Shown: piece after piece, positions 38,183 through 50,876 of the stretch | Layout of the letters: every line of letters begins with the position of its first letter | Position numbering within the stretch: position 1 is the first letter of the stretch | Source of the DNA: Leptoclinus maculatus | Lineage: Eukaryota > Chordata > Actinopteri > Perciformes > Stichaeidae | DNA: 64,000 bases | NCBI GenBank assembly: GCA_032191485.1 | Contig: JAVDOI010000003.1 | Coordinates: 19,322,149-19,386,148, forward strand | Direction of reading: 5' to 3' | Position numbers and translations under genes: made by a program | The notes under the pieces: model-generated | Database searches by the model: none | The model's input: only the letters and a program-made list of their open reading frames with translations | What the model was told of the DNA's origin: nothing

Positions 38183-38573
38183 CTTTGCGTACTTCTCAGC
38201 TTCCTGTCTCACATCTTCAGGAATCAGTTGATGTCGTCCGTTCGTCACTGAGAGAAAAAAAATGATTTACTGTCAATCAATCAGACAGACGTGCGAGCGA
38301 GGTGTGTGAGAGACAGAGGGAATTGAGTTCAGCTCAGGGATTGGTCAGACAGCCAAGAGGAAGTGACATCACAGGAATTCAGCCCAATTAGCGAAACTCT
38401 GACTATCATCATTCCCTCCCTGCTGACATCTCTCTATGCGTGTGTGTACCATGCCGACTTGTCTGTTGATGTTGAAGATACGTTTGTTAGATTCTTGTTC
38501 GTAGAGTTTTGACAGAACGAGTTTCTCCACCCCGAACACAACTCCATCTTTACAGCGGATAGCTATGGCCGTG
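38183..38573 (-). pseudogene. Terminal array unit, closest to the ancestral psma3 state
   Basis: The last exon 10 copy (38183-38247) and exon 3 copy (38450-38573). Unlike internal units, exon 3 keeps CGG (Arg) where they have CAC-type His, and ends in ATG (Met) as in psma3. The intron piece has GACTATCATC as in the functional gene's introns. It has private changes (for example His to Gln before VGM). It was apparently outside the homogenised zone. Confidence 0.85.
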
Positions 38574-38575
38574 CT

Positions 38576-39100
38576 TGAAAGAGATTAAAGTGTTAGTTTG
38601 GTCAGATGAAGCCGATAGAACCACTAGAACGTCTTCTTCAGGAGGAGAACCTCAGTTGACTAACAGATATTTAAATGATGATTTCTGAACGGAGTCTGGC
38701 ACGAAACTACCGATGCTAACTGTTAGCATAGCATCGACCCTGTTCACACGTCATTATCACTCACTTATAGTCCTAAAATGTCGCACTATGATGACACAAC
38801 TGAGATACATTTATTTTAGTTATGATAGTTTAAAATAAAAAGTAAAATTTGAACTTCAAACTCAATTTAGCTTCTGCTAGCAGGCCTCATTGTGACTCAG
38901 CAGGGTAACACGCTGGATAGCTTCAGCAGGCTAACACGCTGGCTAGCTAGCTTCAGGGAACAATGACTGGTTTCCAGAATAAAAGGCGGGTTATTCTCAG
39001 TGAACCGGATCACAGAATCACTCACTCACTCATTTTACTTCAAGAGTCTGGATCATGTGAACAGCTTTCAGTCCGCTGCTCCTGAGCTTCATCACACTGC
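38576..39100 (-). pseudogene. Broken psma3 5' end (intron 1, remnant exon 1)
   Basis: Collinear with 43236-43810 of the functional gene. Exon 2 and its flanks are deleted: the exon 3 acceptor joins straight to intron 1 sequence (GAGATTAAAGTGTTAGTTTG). At 39021-39033 the coding exon 1 has lost most of its codons, leaving ATG AGT GAG TGA. The ETS/CRE-like promoter sequence of psma3 (about 43808-43835) is missing because the copy ends at about 39100. Confidence 0.85.
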
Positions 39101-39104
39101 GAAT

Positions 39105-40925
39105 GTGAACGTTAGCTAATGTTCGTTAGCTGCCTAGGTGAAGCTAACATGCTAGTCCGGGGATCGTAGAGAGGTTTAAATGTCCGATAGGCCGAGCGGA
39201 CACATTTAGCTCTTCGTTCGTTTCCGGAGGGATAACAACGTTTCTACCGAACCGAACCCGGTGACATTTTGTTGTGTTATTTATTTATTTATTATGTGGT
39301 CGCTTCACATTTCTTCACTGCAAGAAAAACACACACAAGCTGCTGGTGCCAGTCAGCTCACAGCTCGGTACTAAACGAGTTTCGGTGCGACGTGTGTCTC
39401 CGGTACACCGGGTGTTTGCTCCGGGACCAGGTCTAGTCGGGTCCAGAAGGGTTTTATACTCACATTCTTCTCCTCTTCTCCTCTTCTTCTTCTTCTTCTT
39501 CTTCTTCGCCTCTCGCTATACACGAACAACATGCGGTTGAGTCTCGAGCTCTTGTTTTCCCGGCATGCAATTGGCTGCAGTGGCAGCGGTGTTCGGTAAA
39601 CGGATAGATTATTCCGATTGGTCGAGCAATTCCTCGATTCTGATTGGATATTAAAAGCCTCTGCTGGCGGCTGCCATTAGTCGATACGAACGAGGCGCCA
39701 CGAGGGATATGACGTCATCAGCTGGATAACTGTCCAATCACAGACGCTGGAGGCTGTATTTGGCTGAGCGTGTTCCCCCCCCCCCCCCCCCCCCCCCCGA
39801 AACGACGCGTCGCTATTGGCTGAGCGGGAGACCTTGTCTTGTACGGACACAGTAGGAAGTCCCGCCCCGTTACGTGCTGAGGATCTACACACCAAACGAC
39901 TTTCACAAATCTACAGAGTGAAGGAAACCTTGTTTATTGACGCGGTTATGAACGTGGTAGAAATATACGTCATGTATTATGGCTACAATGATCATTTATA
40001 ATACATCGGCTCATAAAGCATCCATTAATGTACACATAAACTCAACACCGGCCTGCTCGTTCCGATGCAAACGCTGCATGGCGGGAGTAAACGGAATGAG
40101 TGGTCAGATAGTGTACCAAAATTGTAATTTATATTTATAAACGCACTTCTGTGACATGACAGGTACGCTGAAGGTAAGAGGTGATTGTGAGGCTTCCTGA
40201 ACAGTCCCGCTTTTTGTTCCGTCACGTCCATAACTCCTAAAACCGCTATAAACCTTCAATAGACACTTTCTTTAATGGAGCGTGACGTCACAGATCAGCA
40301 CCGCTCCTCTGTGGGTTTAACACACAAACATCCAGAGCGGAACTGAAGCGATAAGCGTGTGTCTGGAGCACAATTACCGAGCACACGTCGCTGTTGTGGC
40401 ACCGTTTGTAAAGAGACGCGGTGGGCGGGTTCATCGGCGCGCTTAGGTCACCGGAAGAGTGACGGCGGAGCCTCGCACGTCACGATCCTCTGAGAGTGGA
40501 GGTTATTTTATACACAAGACTCATTAATAATAATGATACTAATGTGTAGAAAACTCTTCAGTGATTCTGATGTTTCTCCATTAATATTGTTTAATGTTAC
40601 CTCATTAATGTCTACAGCAATTAATCATATTCTATGACGCGTTTGTAGCGTCGCTGTGAGAACCTTGTATCTCTACAAAGATACAGGTACATGTTGTACT
40701 TTACTACCTCTCAGGTATATGTACTTTTTACTCCAAGTACAACATGTACCTGAGATGTAGTACAGTAGTAAGTACAATATATACAGAGATGTTGTACTAC
40801 AGTAAATGTACTGACTGATGACAGAAACAAAGTTCGTTGATTTCTTTATTTCCAAAGTTGAAATTCATCAAAACAAAAACAAACAACTTCATGAACTATA
40901 AAACATAAACAATATGATGAAGAGT

Positions 40926-40930
<5 letters not shown>
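39105..40930. repeat. Second copy of the arid4a flank/spacer (segmental duplicate)
   Basis: Collinear with 16843-18640, with scattered substitutions and small indels. The CCAAT boxes are largely retained. One visible change is a run of about 22 C at 39776-39798 where the left copy has TTTTTTTCCCCC; another is an expanded CTT run at about 39482-39508. No arid4a coding exon follows it, so this is an orphan copy of the flank. Confidence 0.9.
40845..40850 (-). terminator. psma3 poly(A) signal
   Basis: AATAAA on the minus strand, 76 bp after the psma3 stop codon. The same hexamer lies at 18555-18560 after the exon 11 copy. Confidence 0.7.
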
Positions 40931-43743
<2,813 letters not shown>

Positions 43744-43799
43744 TTTAACTCAAGAGTCTGGATCCTGTGAACAGCTTTCAGTACGCTGCTCCTGAGCTT

Positions 43800-43845
43800 C
43801 ATCACATTGTGACGTCTCACTCACCGACTTCCGGGTAATAACAGC
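43800..43845 (-). promoter_or_regulatory. psma3 proximal promoter elements
   Basis: Just upstream of the psma3 start exon: a CRE-like TGACGTCT (about 43810) and an ETS-type CTTCCGG (about 43829). These arrangements are common at housekeeping promoters. Start sites are not determinable here. Confidence 0.45.
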
Positions 43846-44200
43846 CTCCACAATAAAAGCACGGAGTGAAAACGATGTTTCCGCACGCCACAAACTTTTT
43901 ACCGGAGTCATCTATGACGTCCCTTTTCTGATTGACGACTCAGGTACTGGCCTGCTATTTTGAGGTACTTGTACTTTACTTGAGTATTTCCGTTCAATTA
44001 ATACATGATGTAATAGATAAAGTCATTAAAATGAGCTGCAACATTAAAGTGATGAACTCATGAATGCATCAATAATTATAAAAACAATATAAAATATATA
44101 CTTAATACTTTTACTTAAGTAACATTTTGGATGTAGTAATTTTCTACACTGTGGTATTAGTACTGTTGTGGTAAAATCACCATCATGTAGTGGTAGAAAC

Positions 44201-45123
44201 CAGTGGCGGGCCGTCAGGGCCTGTAAAGCCTTCTCTGCTGGCCTAAACAGAATCACAAAAAATATATATATATATATTTTTTTTTATTATTATAATTTAG
44301 AAAAATATTTTTCCCATTATCTTATTTTCTCATTGCACAGCTACTGTCTTCCTCAGTTGCTCTGCTTCCAGTGCAGCTTGTTTTAAGTAGAACTTTTATC
44401 CAATCAGATTTCACCTCTGTGTCTCTCAGTAGAAGAGAGGCCCCAGGCCTGCAGCCTCAAAAGTGCTTCTATGTGCCGTTTAAATGAATGGGGACGATAT
44501 TGTTGATTGTCATAGTGTTCAACCAATCAGATCTTTAGTTTGACATGTTGGGCGTATTCTTTGAGCGTCAGCAGTCGCTACCCCCAGACCAGCCGGCCTG
44601 CACCTATGTCATCAGTACATGTCCATGTGCAGAGCTCTGCCGCGAAGTGCAGGGTGTGCTGTGATTGGTCAGTGGGCGAGCACGTGACTATCGTGAAACG
44701 AAACTTAACAGCAGAGTACCACACACCGTGACACAGGGGGCTGAGACGAGGAAAGAGATTGCAGAGCAGTACAATTAAAGTTTGGGTTATGAAAGTAAAA
44801 TCATAAGACGGTCTCCTAAAGAGACGGGATCAGCCGTGGCTTGTCGTTAAGGGATGGTGTTGTGTCTGACAGCCAGACCAGCTGAGAACCACTGTCCTAC
44901 TTGATCACAGAAAACATTATATTTTTCTGAATTTAAGCTTCTGCATTTTCCAAATGCTCTAGCATTATTCAAAGCCTCGTACGGAACGGTTTAATACGAG
45001 TACTACATAGTTACAGCATTAGAAACGAATAATAGCTGTGGCGCCATCATGTGGTTATAAGGTGGTAGTTCAGCTGCATGACAGCAGTGAAGGCCTGGGT
45101 ATAAAATGCACGGCCCGCCACTG
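44201..45123. mobile_element. Non-autonomous hAT transposon inside the left LTR
   Basis: Ends CAGTGGCGGGCCGT and ACGGCCCGCCACTG are perfect inverted repeats. GTAGAAAC occurs outside both ends (44193-44200, 45124-45131), the 8-bp duplication expected of hAT. No transposase is seen in the 923-bp interior. Confidence 0.85.
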
Positions 45124-45312
45124 GTAGAAACACAAACAACACCATCATGTAGTGGTAGAAATGAGGAGAAGAGACACAAGGACATGTTCACAACGAATCC
45201 AAAGAGTCATGGTTCTTATGACTTTTATATGCTAGTCCCAAACCTCAACCCACATTTCACCTGTCAAATCTTACTGACTGAACCAGTCTAACTAACTCTA
45301 TACACTCTAAGT

Positions 45313-46202
45313 CAGCGGTCCCCAAACTTTTTTGCGCCATGGAACGGTTTGATGTAAGACAATATTTTCACGGACCGGCCTTCAACGTGTGGCGAATAAA
45401 CACGACGAAATAAAATGATACGATCGGCATGAAAACAAATATAAAATGCATAAAAAATACAACTCACAATAACGCTGACTCAGTGGGAGCTCTGAGCTTG
45501 TTTCTCTGCAACGAGACGGTCCCATCTGGGGGTAATGGGAGACAATGACACCCGAAGTGTGTTCCTTATGTCCAGTCTACTTCGTAATTTTGTTTTGATT
45601 GCTGTCACTGCAGAACATCCTGCTTCACAAAGATAGGATGTGTGAAATGGAAGCAGGGTTTTCAGTGCTTTTGTGACGATCTCAGGATATTCAGCCTTGA
45701 TTTTAATCCAAAACACCAGCAGAGTTGTTGTCTCAAACATACTTTTAAGGCCACCATCATTTGCAATCTCCAGCAGCTGATCTTCCTCTGTCACCCACCA
45801 CATATTCTGCAGAGCGGGCTTGGCGCGTCAGAATTACTCCTGATATTTAATTAGACTCCTGATATTGTCTGTTAAATGACGCATTCTTTTTCTTGGAAGT
45901 TGTAGGCTCTTCTTCTGTCTCCTTAGTGGGCCTTTACCCCTTTGCAAAGAAGCTCTCCAAAAGTTTTTTACTCATTTTCGCTAGTTTGTGGGCTTAATTT
46001 TTGAGGTAACGTATCACGTGACCGAGACAAGCGTCTTGACATGTCAAGAGGCACAGGCGGATGAAATTGTGAGAGAATCTGGTAATTTTTCAAAATAAAA
46101 CTTCTTTCAGACTCTGATAATCAATAAAACGGAAATAATATAATATTTATTCTTTCAGTGCGGCCCGGTACCGGTCCGCGGCCCGGTGGTTGGGGACCGC
46201 TG
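45313..46202 (-). mobile_element. hAT transposon with transposase C-terminal remnant
   Basis: Ends CAGCGGTCCCCAAAC and TTGGGGACCGCTG are inverted repeats with the 8-bp duplication CTCTAAGT (45305-45312, 46203-46210). A minus-strand frame at 45480-45803 encodes the C-terminal part of a hAT-type transposase (LPFHTSYLCEAGCSAVTAIK then LDIRNTLRVSLSPITPRWD), similar to the dimerisation region in ZBED5/SCAND3-like proteins. The N-terminal BED finger and catalytic core are missing, so it is non-autonomous. Confidence 0.85.
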
Positions 46203-46619
46203 CTCTAAGTGACAAGTTTAACTATAAGGTTTTAAAGCTTTGAGCTTGTGTACTGCTGTAGAGTCTCTTTGTAACCAGAGCAAATCAATAGAATCACAAC
46301 AAAACTTCTAACATTACAGTCCACTTATTTGCCTTACGCACCTTGCACAATGCTACATATTTCTTATGAGAGGTTTCACAGAGGCTTGATTAAACAATTG
46401 CAAAAGTGTTATCACTGGGAAAACAGCCACAAACATGCCAAGAGCTCATTATCATATGAGCAAGCTAATCATGCAAAGCCACCCAGGTCAGTTTTTTATC
46501 TTCTTTTCTAATGTCCAACTTTGAGTAAACGTTATCTTTTATTCTTATTGTTGGGCTGCTTGCTGTTCACTCTGTGTTCCACCAGAGGCTCATTAAACTT
46601 TACACAGGGTTTTTTATAG

Positions 46620-49030
46620 GGAGTTATATCTCTTCCCTTTATGATCTATAAATCTCTCCTTTGTGGTACAAGTGACCTGAAAAGTGTTCTTAACAAGAAG
46701 AAAGCAGCTTTCAGGTCTGGGGACAGGGAGGAGCTCAGGAGAGTCCAGCGCGACCTGAGGGTGAAGCTCAGGGAGGGCAAGGACTCCTACAGGAGGAAGC
46801 TGGAGGCCAAACTCCAGCAGAACAATGTGAGGGAGGTGTGGACCGGGATGAAGCAGATTACTGGCTTCAAGGTTGGAGGTAGACAACCAGGGGGCTCCCT
46901 GGAGAGGGCCAACGACCTAAACTATTTTTTCAATATGTTTAGCTCAGAGCCCTCATCTGTCTCCTCCACACACCACACCTCCCAAACACCTCCCCCTCTG
47001 TCCCCCCTGGTGAGCTGCATGGACTCAGAGCCCTCCACTTCAAAGGGCTCTTCCACCACTGACACCATGACCACCCTCCCCCCCCTCTCTGTGACGACTG
47101 GCCAGGTGAGAAGACAGCTGGAGAGACTCCACCAAGGCAAGGCTGCGGGACCTGATGGCATCAGCCCCAGGGTCCTGAAGACCTGCGCCACCCAGCTGTC
47201 GGAGGTCCTGCAACACCTCTACAACCTGAGCCTGAAGCAGGAGAAAGTCCCGGTGCTGTGGAAGACGTCATGCCTGGTTCCTGTACCCAAGAAGACGACA
47301 CCATCTGGCCTCAATGACTACCGACCAGTTGCCCTCACATCTCATGTGATGAAGGTGCTGGAGAGGCTGGTCTTGGCCCACCTCCGACCGCAGGTGAAAT
47401 CCTCACTGGACCCTCTGCAATTTGCATACCAGTCCCGTGTGGGAGTGGACGACGCCATCATCTACCTGCTGCAGCGAGCTCAGTCGCACCTGGATGGACC
47501 CGGTGGCTCTGTGAGAATCACTTTCTTTGATTTCTCCAGTGCATTCAACACCATCCAACAGGTGCTGCTGAGTGAGAAGCTGCAGGTGGTGGGGGTTAAC
47601 GCGTCCACCGTCTCCTGGATCACTGACTACCTCACGGGCAGACCACAGTTTGTCCGATTGGGCCGTGTGCTGTCTGATGTGGTGATCAGTGATACTGGAG
47701 CCCCACAGGGGACAGTTCTGTCTCCCTTCCTGTTCACCTTATACACCACTGACTTCCAGTACAACTCAGGGTCATGCCATCTGCAGAAGTTCTCTGATGA
47801 CTCTGCAGTGGTCGGGTGTATAGGGGACGGACGGGAGGAGGAGTACAGGGCAGTAGTGGATGACTTTGTAGAGTGGGCCGGTAGAAATCACCTGCTGCTG
47901 AACGTGGCCAAGACCAGAGAGATGGTGGTCGACTTCAGGAGGAAGACGACGGCTCCACAACCACTGAGAGTCCTGGGAAAGGATGTGGACATGGTGGAGG
48001 AGTACAAGTACCTGGGTGTCACCATCGACAACAGACTTAACTGGAAGGCGAACATCAACGCTGTGTACAAGAAGGGGATGAGTCAACTCTTTTTCCTGAG
48101 GAAACTTCGATCCTTCGACGTGTGCAGCAAGATGTTGGAGATGTTCTACCAGTCTGTTGTGGCCAGTGCACTTCACTTCTCCGTAGTCTGCTGGGGGAGC
48201 AGCATTGGAGCCGGAGACACCAACAGACTTAACAAACTAGTTAAGAAGGCCGGCTCCATCATTGGCTGCAAACAAGACTATCTGGAACAGGTGGTGGAGA
48301 GGAGGACACTGAAGAAACTATTATCCATATTGGATAACCCGGATCACCCTCTCCACCATCTACTGCAGGGACAGCGGAGCACTTTCTCCAACAGACTGAT
48401 CCAGCTCCGCTGTCACAAGGAAAGATACAGGAGGACATTCCTGCCCACTGCAATAACACTGTATAACACTTTATAACAAATCCCCTCTGGCCAGATCATC
48501 ATCCTTCAAATGACTACAACACTTGCTTGCTGTTGTTGGCGATCCTTGCACTACTGTTCAGTTTGTTTTAGTTTACCTAGTTCATTTTATACCATGATCC
48601 TTGCACTACTGTTCAGTTTGTTTAGTTTACCTAGTTCATTTTATACCATGATCCGTGCACTACTGTTCAGTTTGTTTAGTTTACCTAGTTCATTTTATAC
48701 CATGATCCTTGCACTACTGTTCAGCTGTTTAGTTTTACCTAGTTCATTTAATACCATGATCCGTGCACTACTGTTCAGTTTGTTTAGTTTACCTAGTTGT
48801 TCATTTGATACCATTCCAATTCATTGTATATACTGTGCATTTGTATTTTATTCTATTTTATCTTATTTGTTATTCTATTTCTTCAATTCAATATCTGCTC
48901 TGCTATTTTGTTGTACTGTATATATTGTGCATTTCCATACCTCATATTTTATTCTACTCTGTAACTTGCTGCTGCTACAAACAAATTTCCCCCGGGGATA
49001 AATAAAGTTTATATCTATCTATCTATCTTT
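46620..49030 (+). mobile_element. L2-like LINE, 5'-truncated, long intact RT frame
   Basis: A single 611-codon frame (46641-48476) covers the junction after the endonuclease, the whole reverse transcriptase and the C-terminal domain. Visible motifs: LHQGKAAGPDGISPRVLK, LNDYRPVALTSHVMKVLERL, FFDFSSAFNTIQ (motif A), APQGTVLSPFLFTLYTTDF (motif B), and KFSDDSAVVG where FADD is usual (motif C with S for A; both Asp kept). The endonuclease domain is missing. The 3' UTR (48480-49000) has about four copies of a ~61-bp tandem repeat and AAATAAAG followed by an ATCT tail, as in fish L2/CR1-type elements. An uninterrupted frame suggests a young insertion. Confidence 0.85.
48570..48800 (+). repeat. About 61-bp tandem repeat in the LINE 3' UTR
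   Basis: Four to five copies of CCTTGCACTACTGTTCAGTT followed by TGTTTAGTTTACCTAGTTC and ATACCATGAT. Confidence 0.8.
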
Positions 49031-49339
49031 GTCAGTAGTGTCAGTATGGTTGCAGTCGTGTGTTCTGACAGTTGCTTTCTTATAGTTAGTTTTGAAACTC
49101 TATTCCGTTATCTATTGTCTCCTCTGCAACAGACGTGGATTCTATTGAGGGGACCCCAGACACTCCCACTCAATCACACAAGTGAGAATCACGCTTTACA
49201 AATCTATAGAATCCTACCTGATCTGAGGCCTCTAGCGTGATTGTCGGTTGGCTGAAGAAGCGGAAGATGACCCAGCCTCGACTCAAACACAATGATTTTA
49301 CCCTTTAACCTTTTCAGTACTTCCCCATCGAACAGTTGA

Positions 49340-49359
49340 GCCCCACGTTGGGGGCGTCA
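49340..49359 (-). other. Putative tRNA-Lys primer-binding site of the LTR element
   Basis: Minus-strand TGACGCCCCCAACGTGGGGC, compared with the complement of the tRNA-Lys 3' end (TGGCGCCCAACGTGGGGC): one substitution and two inserted C. Confidence 0.55.
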
Positions 49360-50087
49360 AATATGTTGTGGCAAAAACACCACCATTAAGAGGAGAAGAG
49401 ACGTAGTAGTTGGGAGTAGCAACCAGCGGAGACCGTTTATTCTTGTGTACACAAGGATATGTTCACAACGAATCCAAAGAGTCAAGGTTCTTATGACTTT
49501 TATACTCTAGTCCTAAACCTCACCCCACATTTCACCAATCACATCTTACTGACTGAACCAGTACAAACCACATCTGGTCCTCTCATCATGTCATAACATC
49601 CTTCTCCTGACCGGGTCAGGTTCACACTCTTTGCAGGTCAAATTATGTTTGTGTGTTCTGTTAATCTTTTAAACATGTTTATATGAGGTCTCGTACAGTT
49701 ATTCTACAACAGTACTTTGACTGAAGTAAAATATCGGAGTACTTAAGAGATTAAATATAATATATAACATAATATGACGGAACTGTGGATTTTACATTTA
49801 TCTTCGAGTGAAGCTCACTTCCGGTTCGGTCTTCCCGCCTTCTCCTGTGCGCTTGACAGAAGCTGCAGACATTCATAGCCCAAAAGAAGAGTTTGTCTCT
49901 GCTGCCACGGAGTGACGCTGCAGTGATGTCACTGAAGACAAAAATAACCTCTTCTTCGCATCCAAAAATAAAAGCACAACATTCATCATCTGTTTATTTA
50001 AATCAACTCTGAATTTACAGATTTATCTATAATATATATACAAATTTAAAATTCAGAAAACTATAACCTATAAAATTATAGGGGACA

Positions 50088-50350
50088 CGAGGGACACTAG
50101 AGGGGACAATGGGGGGACACTGGAGACAATGGGGCGACACTAGAGGGACACTGGATGGACTCTGGGGGGGACACTAGAGGGACTCGAGGGAAAATCGGGG
50201 GACACTAGAGGGATTCTGGAGGGACACTAGAGAGACACTGGGGGACACTAGAGGGACGCTGTAGGACACTAGAGGGATTAGGGAGGGACACTAGGAGACA
50301 CTAGAGGGGACTCTGGGGGGGACACTAGAGGGACTCTGGAAGGACACTAG
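50088..50350. repeat. GGGACACTAGAGGGACTCTGG minisatellite
   Basis: Irregular approximately 20-bp repeats of GGACACTAGAGGGACTCTGG. Bases 49716-50087 and 50351-50870 on either side hold no gene that I can see. Confidence 0.8.
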
Positions 50351-50870
50351 AACGTTCACCTTGTGACACATCCGGTTACCGCGACAACACCAGGAGACTT
50401 CCTGGTCTTCAGGGGTCGCTCCTGATTGGTCTGTCTTCCAGATCAGCTGTCTGTCAAATAATCTACTTCCTGTTTTTGTTAAAGCAACATTTAAATAAAC
50501 GTATAAAATGATTTCATGTGTTTTTATGTTCCGTCTTTAATCTTTAACGTTTAAACTTAATGTTTACTGAACATGTGACCTCTTTGTTTACCTTTTTTAG
50601 TCCTCCATGATTCCCCTGGTAACCCCTGTTTAACGTCACTGCGCTATGCATTGTGGGTGATTCACTTCTACTTGTAGTTCGTCATAAAGAACGGAACCTT
50701 TGACCCTCTTGCTCCTCTGCTGCTGCAAAGGATTGTGGGTCAGAATAAGAACAAGATGTAGAGGACCATCCTGGCCCCGCCCCCTCCTAGCCTCCCGTCC
50801 AATCAGACGGCTCCACCTCCTCCCAGTAAAGCGGTGACACAGATGATTGTAAGAAAAGTGTCCATAAAGT

Positions 50871-50876
50871 TTTATT
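50871..50876 (-). terminator. Probable snx6 poly(A) signal
   Basis: AATAAA on the minus strand. If used, the snx6 3' UTR is about 1.6 kb (50.87-52.45 kb). That interval has no other gene; at 51970-52090 a 34-bp unit (GATAGACTGGGACCAGTATC) is repeated three times. Confidence 0.5.

Larger units (their letters stand above)
18947..38573 (-). pseudogene. Tandem array of psma3 exon 10 + exon 3 modules (23 copies)
   Basis: Each unit, read on +, has minisatellite, an exon 10 copy (65 bp, TNGRHQLIPEDVRQEAEKYA), a ~200-bp intron piece, an exon 3 copy (124 bp, TAIAIHCKDGVVFGVEKLVL...RHIGI), a CA run and TTAGATGTGTT, then minisatellite again. Exon 10 copies start at 18947, 19693, 20430, 21241, 22258, 23045, 24102, 24890, 25907, 26707, 27768, 28505, 29318, 30366, 31103, 31916, 32964, 33704, 34513, 35543, 36330, 37347 and 38183; exon 3 follows about 270-310 bp later. 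Exons 1, 2 and 4-9 are absent. GT/AG borders are kept in the units inspected. Exon 3 ends in phase 0 but exon 10 needs one carried base, so exon 3-exon 10 splicing reads ATT TGA and stops; exon 10-exon 3 is also out of phase. No protein is expected. Compared with psma3, internal units share R-to-H and M-to-I changes. Confidence 0.95.
44164..49711 (-). mobile_element. Degraded LTR retrotransposon hosting other insertions
   Basis: Two related long terminal repeats delimit it. The right one (49364-49711, 348 bp) begins TGTTGTGG and ends CTACAACA on +. The left one begins TGTTGTGG at 44164 and is split by two hAT elements. Shared sequence includes TGTTCACAACGAATCCAAAG and CTTACTGACTGAACCAGT. GTAC lies outside both ends (44160-44163, 49712-49715), a 4-bp target duplication. 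On the minus strand, four bases inside the right LTR, TGACGCCCCCAACGTGGGGC resembles a primer-binding site for tRNA-Lys. The internal part has no gag or pol and is mostly an inserted LINE. The left LTR appears truncated after about 45312. Superfamily not assigned. Confidence 0.7.

Noticed and set aside
19693..38250. Repeated plus-strand frames of 68 and 107 codons in each array unit
   Set aside because: They are antisense shadows of the exon 10 copy and its intron; their conservation follows from unit identity, not from coding.
18947..38573. CRISPR-like array because of regular repeats
   Set aside because: Units are 0.7-1.1 kb with eukaryotic exons and splice sites; repeats are not 25-40 bp with unique spacers, and the genome is vertebrate.
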